From assembly GCA_964565795.1 (NCBI GenBank), contig CAZMGC010000009.1, forward strand, positions 1-28,055: 28,055 nucleotides of DNA, given 5' to 3'. Under the pieces are notes generated by a model, which saw only the letters and a list, made by a program, of their open reading frames with translations, was not told where the DNA came from and made no database searches. Position 1 is the first letter of the stretch, and every line of letters begins with the position of its first letter. A program made the translations under genes and the position numbers. Source of the stretch: 2-01-FULL-39-10-A sp964565795 (GTDB lineage Bacteria > Patescibacteriota > Microgenomatia > Levybacterales > UBA12049). Of this stretch, positions 13,837 through 20,468 are shown one piece after another.

Positions 13837-14330
13837 AAAAATCTTTTTTATCAAATAAGGGTAGTACGCTTGTAGAATCACTTTTAGCATTAACTTTTGC
13901 TGTTGTAATAATTACCGCGGTCGTAATTGCTGTCACTACTGCATTAAGCAATGCCACTTTTACGAAAAATCAGAATGAGGCAACTCAACTAGCCCAAGAA
14001 GGCTTAGATATTACCCGCTATTTGAAAACTTCTGATTACCTTGCTTTTAGTGCCCTAGATGATGAAGTTGAATATTGTCCCCAGCAAACTGGAGAATTAA
14101 TCGTGAGTGAGGATTCATCTTGTTTTGATGGAGATTTTATTAAAAAAGTTATATTAGATCATTCGGGAGGAAATAATCCAAGCGGCGGAAGGGCTTGCGA
14201 AGTAATAAATTCCACGTTGGTAACTTCTGAAGTAAGCTGGACTGATGCAAAATGTAATGACGGCGAATACTGCCATAAAGTAGCTTTAAATACGTGTTTA
14301 AGTGATTTAGAACAGTTAACAAATCCATGA
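13833..14330 (+). CDS. Minor pilin-like protein 3 (PilV/GspI-like)
   Basis: This 165-aa protein has the leader MKKSFLSNKG followed by STLVESLLALTFAVVIITAVV. This is a type IV pilin N-terminus in which Ser replaces the usual Phe at +1, while Glu at +5 is kept. The following ALSNATFTKNQNEATQLAQEGLDITRYLK segment is the PilV/GspI pattern. The C-terminal part has several cysteines. The start overlaps the previous stop (ATGA), implying translational coupling. It probably belongs to the tip/priming complex of minor pilins. Confidence 0.8.
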   Translation: MKKSFLSNKGSTLVESLLALTFAVVIITAVVIAVTTALSNATFTKNQNEATQLAQEGLDITRYLKTSDYLAFSALDDEVEYCPQQTGELIVSEDSSCFDGDFIKKVILDHSGGNNPSGGRACEVINSTLVTSEVSWTDAKCNDGEYCHKVALNTCLSDLEQLTNP

Positions 14331-14860
14331 TAAAAAAATTTTCTTTAGGTTTTACTCTAATTGAATTATTGGTATCCATTGCCATAATAATAACGACAAC
14401 TACTGTAGTAGTAGCAATTCTCGCATCTTCATTTACAGGAATTACCAAAAGCACAATTTCAGAAGATATAAGACAAAATGGAAATAGTGCGTTAAGTCGA
14501 ATGACTAGAACAATTCAATTCGCAGAGTCTTTTCAGGGAGTGAGTTCAAATGGCACGGATTATATTACAAATTGTGAATTCGCAGAGGGAGAGCAATATA
14601 ATTATGTTAGGGTAAGAACAAGTACGGAAATAGCTACACTTTCATGCACAAATACAGATATTATGAAAGGAACTGCCTCGCTAATCGACAAAAATCGAGT
14701 TGGAATAATAGAAAATTCATGTTCTATTACATGTCTACAGGAGAATGCTGCAATTCCTCCGGTAATAGGAATTAGTTTTGGGCTTTTTAATGCTTCCGCA
14801 ACTGATCAAAAAAAATCTGAGACCTTTTTTTCCTCTAGTGTAAAAATGAGAAACCTCTGA
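14327..14860 (+). CDS. Minor pilin-like protein 4 (PilW/GspJ-like)
   Basis: This 177-aa protein has the leader MIKKFSLG before FTLIELLVSIAIIITTTTVVV, with Glu at +5. The next segment, around ISEDIRQNGNSALSRMTRTIQFA, is characteristic of PilW/GspJ-type minor pilins. Four cysteines lie in the soluble domain. Its ATG overlaps the previous stop as ATGA. It ends 36 nt before the next gene, a gap that contains a new promoter, so the minor-pilin overlap chain stops here. Confidence 0.8.
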   Translation: MIKKFSLGFTLIELLVSIAIIITTTTVVVAILASSFTGITKSTISEDIRQNGNSALSRMTRTIQFAESFQGVSSNGTDYITNCEFAEGEQYNYVRVRTSTEIATLSCTNTDIMKGTASLIDKNRVGIIENSCSITCLQENAAIPPVIGISFGLFNASATDQKKSETFFSSSVKMRNL

Positions 14861-14861
14861 G

Positions 14862-14890
14862 TTGACATAGGCATGCATCATTGTTAGTCT
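14862..14890 (+). promoter_or_regulatory. Promoter of the PilX-like gene and pilMNO
   Basis: A perfect TTGACA (14862-14867) is followed after 17 nt by the weak -10 TAGTCT (14885-14890). The ATG at 14897 is 6 nt beyond, the leaderless spacing seen elsewhere in the window. It probably also serves pilM, pilN and pilO downstream. Confidence 0.55.
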
Positions 14891-14896
14891 TAAAGT

Positions 14897-15757
14897 ATGG
14901 GTCTTTTTAACACAAAAGAAAGCCAAACGCCGCATAAAATTCCTCAAAATTTTGCGGCCCAAAGTGGTCAGATTCTTCTTATTGTTGTGCTTGCTGCTGT
15001 CGTATCATTAACTGTCGGACTTTCTGCAGTGTCTAGAAGTATTACCAACACTAATGTCACCACAGAAGAGGCAAATTCACAAAAAGCTCTTTCCGCTGCT
15101 GAGGCTGGAGTTGAGCAGCTTATAAAACAGCGAAATCCGGCAACTTTAGCAAATGAATTATCTAGTGATTCTGGATTTAGTGCGTCAGCAGATCCTGTTG
15201 AGGGGTTTCAGTTTGCTATAAATGGAGGGAACCAGGTATTAAAAGATGACGGCGCGGATATATGGCTTACCAATTACCCAGATTTTACAGGTACACCTTG
15301 GACAGGAACTCTAAGAATTTTCTGGAATAATAATGGAGGAGGATGTAGTACAACTGGCACAAACATTAATCCTGCAATTGAAGTAGTTTATATAAGTGGT
15401 GCTAGAGCTACGCCAAACATGACAAGAGTAGCTTATGATGCCTGCTCAAGTCGCGGAAACGGTTTTCAAGCTCCCCCAGCAGGTTTAAGTGCAGCTGAAA
15501 GAACCTCTGATGGAAGAGTGTATAGCCACGCTTTTGATATAAATATTTCTCAAGGCTACATTGCTAGGGTTATTCCTCTTTATACTAATGCTCAAATTGC
15601 TGCAAGGGTTATGGCAGGTCCAGGTTTTCCAGCCCAAGGATATATTATTGACTCTGTTGGTACAAGTGGAAACACAAAAAGATCTGTGAGGGTATTTAAA
15701 GGCTATCCAAAAATCCCAATTGAATATTTTCCATATAATTTATTCCAAACCCAGTAA
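14897..15757 (+). CDS. PilX/GspK-like pilus assembly protein
   Basis: This 286-aa protein has a 20-residue polar N-terminus, then GQILLIVVLAAVVSLTVGLSA and the stretch QKALSAAEAGVEQLIKQ. The hydrophobic helix followed by a conserved AxxAAEAG(I/V)E segment is the hallmark of PilX-type minor pilins. The prepilin cleavage site is atypical (Gly-Gln rather than Gly-Phe, without Glu at +5), so processing by PilD is uncertain. The large soluble domain has a single Cys pair. It lies between the minor pilins and pilM and has its own promoter. Confidence 0.75.
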   Translation: MGLFNTKESQTPHKIPQNFAAQSGQILLIVVLAAVVSLTVGLSAVSRSITNTNVTTEEANSQKALSAAEAGVEQLIKQRNPATLANELSSDSGFSASADPVEGFQFAINGGNQVLKDDGADIWLTNYPDFTGTPWTGTLRIFWNNNGGGCSTTGTNINPAIEVVYISGARATPNMTRVAYDACSSRGNGFQAPPAGLSAAERTSDGRVYSHAFDINISQGYIARVIPLYTNAQIAARVMAGPGFPAQGYIIDSVGTSGNTKRSVRVFKGYPKIPIEYFPYNLFQTQ

Positions 15758-15760
15758 TCT

Positions 15761-16804
15761 ATGAACAAAAAATCCTTCGGATTAGATATCGGAGCTTCAA
15801 CAATCAAAGCTGTAGAGTTAGGAGCAGAGAAAAATGCGTTTAGGCTTAATGCGTGTATTGTGGTACCAACTCCCGCAAAGGGAATGCTTTCAGAGTCCCC
15901 AGTGGACGAGGAAGAAATGGCTCAGGCAATTCATAAGGCAGTAGCGGACGCTGGGATTTCTACAAAAAATGTAAACGTAGCCCTTCCTGAAAATCAGGTG
16001 TACACAAAAGTTGTTGAAATGCCCTATCTGTCTGATCGTGAGCTTGCTTCTGCGATTTATTGGGAGGCTGAGCAATACATCCCAATTCCTCTCGCAAATG
16101 TTTCATTGTCATGGAATGTAATTAAGAGGTCAGCTAAACCTCAGCCAAATGAGAAGATGGAAGTTCTTATGGTAGGTGCACCGAGTTTGATTGTTAAAAA
16201 ATATCAAAAAGTCTTGTCTATGGCAGGGCTTTCGATCAGCACCATGGAAACAGAAATTATCTCATGCGTTAGAGCTCTTACTGCTTTCATTCCCCCAAAT
16301 GCGGTTACGCCGTCTATAATAGTTAACATCGGTGCAATTAGTACTTCTTTAGCAATTGTAATTGGACATGATTTGGTGTTTACCTATTCCCTTCCGATTG
16401 GTGGATCAGCAATAAATAGAGCGATCTCTGCAGATTTCGGATTATCTAGCGTTCAAGCAGAAGAATATAAAACTACTTATGGAATTGCAAAAGGTCCTTT
16501 AGGTCAAAGGATTGGAACCGCTACGGAGCCAATTATGTCTTCAATTCTTTCGGAAGTTAAAAAAGCAATTATTTATTTTTCTCAAAAATATAAAGATTCT
16601 AGAATTGAGCAAATAATTCTTTCCGGAGAAAGCGCAAAGCTTCCCGGAATTGACACCTATTTTGCAAATAGCTCTGGGATTGAAGCAGTAGTCGCAAATC
16701 CGTGGAGATTTTTGGACCCAAATAGTGTTCCAAAGGAAATATTAGATAAAGCACCCGATTATTCAATTTCCGTAGGACTTAGCCTAAGGGACGATGAGCA
16801 TTGA
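15761..16804 (+). CDS. pilM: Type IV pilus actin-like protein PilM
   Basis: This 347-aa cytoplasmic, FtsA/actin-like ATP-binding protein anchors the pilus alignment complex through the N-terminus of PilN. The N-terminal FGLDIGASTIKAVEL is the phosphate-1 motif. A second nucleotide-binding segment lies at IIVNIGAISTSLAIV and a late adenosine-binding region at IILSGESAKLPGI. Length matches PilM. It starts 3 nt after the PilX-like gene, and its 3' end overlaps pilN by 11 nt, so the two are probably translationally coupled. Confidence 0.94.
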   Translation: MNKKSFGLDIGASTIKAVELGAEKNAFRLNACIVVPTPAKGMLSESPVDEEEMAQAIHKAVADAGISTKNVNVALPENQVYTKVVEMPYLSDRELASAIYWEAEQYIPIPLANVSLSWNVIKRSAKPQPNEKMEVLMVGAPSLIVKKYQKVLSMAGLSISTMETEIISCVRALTAFIPPNAVTPSIIVNIGAISTSLAIVIGHDLVFTYSLPIGGSAINRAISADFGLSSVQAEEYKTTYGIAKGPLGQRIGTATEPIMSSILSEVKKAIIYFSQKYKDSRIEQIILSGESAKLPGIDTYFANSSGIEAVVANPWRFLDPNSVPKEILDKAPDYSISVGLSLRDDEH

Positions 16805-17306
16805 TATAGTAAATAAGAAAACCTCAGAGAATGCAAAAGATTTAAAACTTAAAAAAATAAAATCTATCTCTTTTGCAATACTAATATTTGTTGCAGTATT
16901 TTCAGTTTTATTATTTTTAATAAATCTAAGATTTTCTGTTAATTATGTTAAGAGTCAACAAAATAAAATAATTGAAGCATTATCTGCTTATGACGAGACA
17001 ACCTCTAAAATATTCGTGCTTCATCAAAGAGTTGAGGATTTATCAAATATAGTCTCCACGCGTAAGAAGCATCATGAAAAAACTGAGTTAATTTTTAACA
17101 CTTTTCCATCGGGAATTACGATAGATGAATATAAGATTAACGATGGTGGAGTAAGCTTAGGTGTTAGCTCTGCTTCACTTCTAGAACTTGATACATTTTT
17201 AAATTATCTACTTGATCTTACCTCCTCAAAAAAACTAACAACTTTAAATTTAACTGAGTTATCTTCTGTAAATGACGGTTACTCTATGAAATTAATTCTT
17301 AATTGA
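16794..17306 (+). CDS. pilN: Type IV pilus alignment protein PilN
   Basis: This 170-aa protein has a short N-terminal cytoplasmic stretch, one transmembrane helix at about residues 24-45 and a predicted coiled coil, then a small ferredoxin-like domain. This is the PilN architecture. The sequence is poorly conserved across phyla, so the identity rests on architecture and on position between pilM and pilO. Its ATG lies inside the end of pilM. The canonical PilM-binding motif of proteobacterial PilN (INLLP-like) is not obvious in the N-terminus. Confidence 0.82.
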   Translation: MSIDIVNKKTSENAKDLKLKKIKSISFAILIFVAVFSVLLFLINLRFSVNYVKSQQNKIIEALSAYDETTSKIFVLHQRVEDLSNIVSTRKKHHEKTELIFNTFPSGITIDEYKINDGGVSLGVSSASLLELDTFLNYLLDLTSSKKLTTLNLTELSSVNDGYSMKLILN

Positions 17307-17307
17307 T

Positions 17308-18032
17308 ATGAATCAAAAATTTAGTCAGGAAAAATTAATGCTTTATTACTATGAAAATAAAGAGTATTTAATTCCTGTTATTGCAATTGCTATATCGCTG
17401 ATTTTATTTTTTGTTTTTTTGCTTCCTCAAATATTGTCATTTCCATCCCGAAAACAAGCAATTGATGTAGAAAATGAAGTATTAAAAAAAGTTCAAGAAA
17501 CTGAAAAAATAGTAATCTCGCAAAATACTGAGGATCTAGATTCAAAAATTAAAGTTGTTTCGAATGCTCTTCCACCAGGTAAGAATTTCGAGCAAATTTT
17601 AAATGGAATATCCACTGCTGCGGCTCTTTCTGGTACACAAATTGAAAATTATCAATTTCAAAATCTTGAAAATGAATTGTCGAGTAGTTCTAGATATCCA
17701 AAACTTACTTTTAATGTAAGTATAATTGGAGATGCTAGAGAGGCAATAGGTTTCGTAAAAGAACTTTATAAAACATATCCAGTTTCAGATGTGACAGAAA
17801 TAAGCAGTCAAGAAGGATTAACCAGTATAACGGTAAACTTTTTCTACAAGCCCTTTCCAGCTGTGGGCGGTGAAGATAGCACTTCATTGAAAAATTTAAC
17901 CATAGATCAAGCAAAAATTTTAAGTGACATTTCTTCGTGGAACAATAATGAAATCGGAAGTGTAATAGATATCGATCCTGAGGCGAGTCGTTCAGCAGGC
18001 GTGAGGACGTCGCCGTTTAATGAGATGGAATG
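17308..18032 (+). CDS. pilO: Type IV pilus alignment protein PilO (3' end at assembly gap)
   Basis: About 241 residues are visible: an N-terminal cytoplasmic stretch, one transmembrane helix at about residues 19-42, a coiled coil, and an alpha/beta domain with TFNVSIIGDAREAIGFVKELY. This fits PilO, the partner of PilN. The ATG follows the pilN stop by 1 nt. Reading runs into ten N at 18033-18042, so the true stop is not visible. The last residues (RTSPF...) look like a typical tail, so little is probably missing. No pilP or secretin gene is seen after it before the convergent trmD. Confidence 0.85.
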
Positions 18033-18042
18033 NNNNNNNNNN
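18033..18042. other. Assembly gap (10 N)
   Basis: Ten ambiguous bases separate the converging ends of pilO and trmD. A run of exactly ten N is likely a scaffold placeholder, so the real distance is unknown. The junction between convergent genes is where a terminator hairpin could break an assembly. Confidence 0.98.
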
Positions 18043-18702
18043 CATTTTATTTTTTTTTAAAGATTCTTCTTTTTTCCATTCTTCGATTTTTCCGTGATTT
18101 CCAGATAGTAATACGTTTGGCACTTTTAATCCTTTATAATCTTCCGGTCTTGTGTACTGCGGATGTTCAAGTGTTTCATCGGAAAAAGATTCAAGTCTTG
18201 TTGCACCTTCTTTTAAGACACTAGGAACAAGTCTAACTACACTATCTGTTATTAGCATTGCTGGAATTTCGCCACCTGTTAAAACAAATTCCCCAATTGA
18301 AATTTCTTCATCTATAAATTCCATTATTCTTTCATCTACGCCTTCATAGTGCCCGCATATAATTATTAGATGTTTTAATTTAGAATACTCTCGTGCTTTA
18401 GTTTGGTTATAATTTTTTCCTGATGCACTAGTTAAAATAATTCTTTGCTCATCTTTGTTTAATTCTTCATCTTTCACACTGTTAATTGCTTTCTCTAAAA
18501 CATCCACCTTTAGAATCATCCCTATTCCACCACCGTATGGTTTATCATCAACTACCTTGTGTTTTCCTTCACCAAAATCTCTAATATCCACTAAATTTAT
18601 TTGAATCTTTCCGTCTTCTTTGGCGCGTTTTACGATAGAGAAATCAAATGGGCCTTGAAACATCTGGGGAAAAAGGGTCAGAATTGTGATCTTCAAACTC
18701 AT
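18043..18702 (-). CDS. trmD: tRNA (guanine-N1)-methyltransferase TrmD (3' end at gap)
   Basis: At least 220 residues are visible of the SPOUT-class enzyme that makes m1G37 in tRNAs using S-adenosylmethionine. Seen are the N-terminal ITILTLFPQMF, the knot region with KPYGGGIGMI, CGHYEGVDERI, and the SAM-binding ISIGEFVLTGGE followed by the RLVPSVL linker. Near the C-terminus is the HP-YTRPEDYKG segment that is diagnostic for TrmD. The reading ends at the N gap in a lysine-rich tail, about where the protein normally ends, so only a few residues and the stop are missing. It lies downstream of khpA and rpsP, the classical rpsP-KH-trmD order. Confidence 0.95.
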
Positions 18703-18712
18703 AGCCTGAGGA

Positions 18713-18946
18713 TTAAACTTCTGCGAGTGTTATATAGATTTTTTTACTTTGAAGAACTCCTGGAACTCTCATAACGTTTCTGATTGCTTTGATTACTTTT
18801 CCTTCTTTACCAATCACTTTTCCCATGTCTTCAGTGGCAACTTTAATTGTGAAGTTAACTATTCCTTGATTTTCTTCTTCGGTAATCTCAACTTCTTCTG
18901 GTTTTTCCACAATTCCTTTAATGATAAATGTTAAGGTGTCTTTCAT
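18713..18946 (-). CDS. khpA: KH-domain RNA-binding protein KhpA
   Basis: This 77-aa single-KH protein has the GxxG loop as GKEGK within MGKVIGKEGKVIKAIRNVMR, the RNA-contacting feature of KH domains. Small KH proteins between rpsP and trmD are the KhpA family, known in Gram-positive bacteria to bind small and messenger RNAs, often together with KhpB. Its ATG overlaps the rpsP stop as ATGA, and trmD follows after 10 nt. The length is standard. Confidence 0.92.
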   Translation of the reverse strand: MKDTLTFIIKGIVEKPEEVEITEEENQGIVNFTIKVATEDMGKVIGKEGKVIKAIRNVMRVPGVLQSKKIYITLAEV

Positions 18947-19173
18947 TTTTTGAAGATTTGTTCAACTGTTGCGCTTGGTCTAGCTCCAACTGATAACCAG
19001 TATTCATATCTATCTCTTTTAAGATTTTGACCGCCATTTTTTTCACCTTTTTCAAAGGATCCAAGCATCTCAATAGAATCTCCATCTCTTCGAGATCTTT
19101 TTTCTTTAACTACGATTCTGAATTTTCTCTCTCCCCTTTTTCCGGTTCGAGCAAGTCTAATTACTACTGACAT
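18943..19173 (-). CDS. rpsP: 30S ribosomal protein bS16
   Basis: This 76-aa protein has the standard S16 opening (VVIRLARTGKRGERKFRIVV), then SRRDGDSIEMLGSF and RYEYWLSVGARPSATV. It is a primary binder of 16S rRNA during 30S assembly. It has its own extended -10 promoter 7 nt before the ATG, although it also follows rnc by 41 nt on the same strand. It overlaps khpA. Confidence 0.97.
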   Translation of the reverse strand: MSVVIRLARTGKRGERKFRIVVKEKRSRRDGDSIEMLGSFEKGEKNGGQNLKRDRYEYWLSVGARPSATVEQIFKK

Positions 19174-19180
19174 AGGCTCA

Positions 19181-19189
19181 ATTGTATCA
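19181..19189 (-). promoter_or_regulatory. Leaderless promoter of rpsP
   Basis: An extended -10 element, TGATACAAT (19181-19189), ends 7 nt before the rpsP ATG at 19173. No -35 box is apparent. It would let rpsP-khpA-trmD be transcribed separately from rpmF-nusB-rnc. Confidence 0.55.
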
Positions 19190-19214
19190 TTTTTTAATCT
19201 CTTATGGAAGACTC

Positions 19215-19877
19215 TTATTTATTTATAGATTCAAGTGCTTTTTCTGCAGCACTTTCTTCCGCTTGTTGTTTTGATTTTCCTGTGCCTTCACCTAATAATT
19301 TTTCATTTACAAACACACCAACTGTAAATTGTCTCGCATGAGCAGGACCTTCTTCAGATAATACTTTATAGATTGGAGAAAATTGTTTTTGGGATTGAAC
19401 ATGTTCCTGGAGTCTGCTCTTAGGATCTTTTAGCATATTTTTTTGAATAAATTCCTCTGTTCTTGGGATTACTGATGAAATAATGAATTTTTCTGCTTCC
19501 TCGATCCCCTGGTCTAAAAATAGTGCACCTATATAAGCTTCAAACGTATCCGCTAAAAGGCTTTGGTTTTCACGTCCTCCTGATTCTTCTTCTCCTTTTG
19601 AAAGTCTTAATTTTGAGCCTAGGTCACATTCTCTGGAAATTTCAGCAAGCGTTTTGGTATTTACTAAAAGTGATCTTAGATTTGTTAGTTTTCCTTCATT
19701 ATATTCTCTGTATGTTTTGAAGAGATAGGTCGAAACCACAAAAGAAAGAATACTGTCTCCTAAAAATTCAAGTCTTTCATTTGAGGATACTTTAATTTTC
19801 GATTCATTAAGAAATGAGCGATGCGTTAATGCTTCCTCGAGCAAATTTTTGTTGTTAATTTTCGGAAGATTTATCAT
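19215..19877 (-). CDS. rnc: Ribonuclease III
   Basis: This 220-aa double-strand-specific endonuclease matures rRNA precursors and processes structured mRNAs. The catalytic signature ERLEFLGDSIL lies near residues 38-48, with the second acidic site in DTFEAYIGALFLDQG near 109-123. A C-terminal double-stranded RNA-binding domain begins around residue 150 (KSRLQEHVQSQ) and ends with KSKQQAEESAAEKAL. All active-site acidic residues are present. The gene overlaps nusB by 23 nt and is read in the same transcript. Confidence 0.96.
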   Translation of the reverse strand: MINLPKINNKNLLEEALTHRSFLNESKIKVSSNERLEFLGDSILSFVVSTYLFKTYREYNEGKLTNLRSLLVNTKTLAEISRECDLGSKLRLSKGEEESGGRENQSLLADTFEAYIGALFLDQGIEEAEKFIISSVIPRTEEFIQKNMLKDPKSRLQEHVQSQKQFSPIYKVLSEEGPAHARQFTVGVFVNEKLLGEGTGKSKQQAEESAAEKALESINK

Positions 19878-20220
19878 TTTTTATTACTTTCCCCAATGCG
19901 CCATTTATAAACGCTGGGCTGTTTTCTCCACCATATTCTTTTGCGAGTTCTATAGCTTCATCAATTATAACTTTTGGAGGTTCTTTTTTTGCGATCAAAA
20001 GTTCATAGATTGCAAGTCTAAGTATAGCTAGATCAACTTTATTGATTTTATCAATTGGAAATTCAGGTGCAGCAATTGTGATGTTTTCGTCTATATTTTT
20101 TAAATTACTTACTACTTCTTTTGTGGGGTTACTTATGGGTTGTTTGTGGAATTCTATTTTAAAAAGGTCTTCTACTATTTTTTGTCTTTTTGTGTGGCGG
20201 GGGTCAAGCGCTGTTTTCAT
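19855..20220 (-). CDS. nusB: Transcription antitermination factor NusB
   Basis: This 121-aa all-helical protein is slightly shorter than the usual 130-150 residues. The C-terminal half carries the family signature VDLAILRLAIYELL followed by PPKVIIDEAIELAKEYGGENSPAFINGALGKV. NusB binds the boxA RNA with NusE/S10 and supports rRNA antitermination. Its start overlaps the rpmF stop by one base and its 3' end overlaps rnc, so the genes rpmF-nusB-rnc form an operon of RNA-related functions. Confidence 0.94.
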   Translation of the reverse strand: MKTALDPRHTKRQKIVEDLFKIEFHKQPISNPTKEVVSNLKNIDENITIAAPEFPIDKINKVDLAILRLAIYELLIAKKEPPKVIIDEAIELAKEYGGENSPAFINGALGKVIKNDKSSEN

Positions 20221-20429
20221 TATGTGGTTGCTACTTCTTTTGCGTCAGTTTTAGACTTTTTTATGTATTCTTTTCCTCTATAAAATCCACAGTTAGAGCA
20301 TACTGCATGTGCTTTTCCCATCGTTCCACAATTAGGGCATAAAATTGCATTAGGAATAGCGAGGGTTATACTTGCCCTTCTTTTTCCTTTGCGTTGTCTT
20401 GAATGTCTTCGTTTTGGTTCACCAGCCAT
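20220..20429 (-). CDS. rpmF: 50S ribosomal protein bL32
   Basis: This 69-aa protein begins with PKRRHSRQRKGKRRA, the classical L32 opening. It has a zinc-ribbon formed by CPNCG and CSNCG, so this is the zinc-binding form. The tail is lysine-rich. It is driven by a near-consensus leaderless promoter (TTGCAA-17-TAAAAT, 6 nt before the ATG). The stop overlaps the nusB start by one base (TAATG), implying coupling. Confidence 0.96.
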   Translation of the reverse strand: MAGEPKRRHSRQRKGKRRASITLAIPNAILCPNCGTMGKAHAVCSNCGFYRGKEYIKKSKTDAKEVATT

Positions 20430-20435
20430 ATGCGT

Positions 20436-20464
20436 ATTTTACCTTAAATCACGCCTATTTGCAA
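20436..20464 (-). promoter_or_regulatory. Leaderless promoter of the rpmF operon
   Basis: TTGCAA (20459-20464), a 17-nt spacer and TAAAAT (20436-20441) end 6 nt before the ATG at 20429. It fills the 39-nt gap after recG. Confidence 0.7.
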
Positions 20465-20468
20465 AGGT

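Noticed and set aside
18030..18349. Two short plus-strand frames opposite trmD
   Set aside because: They are antisense to TrmD, one begins in the N gap, and their composition looks like reversed coding sequence.
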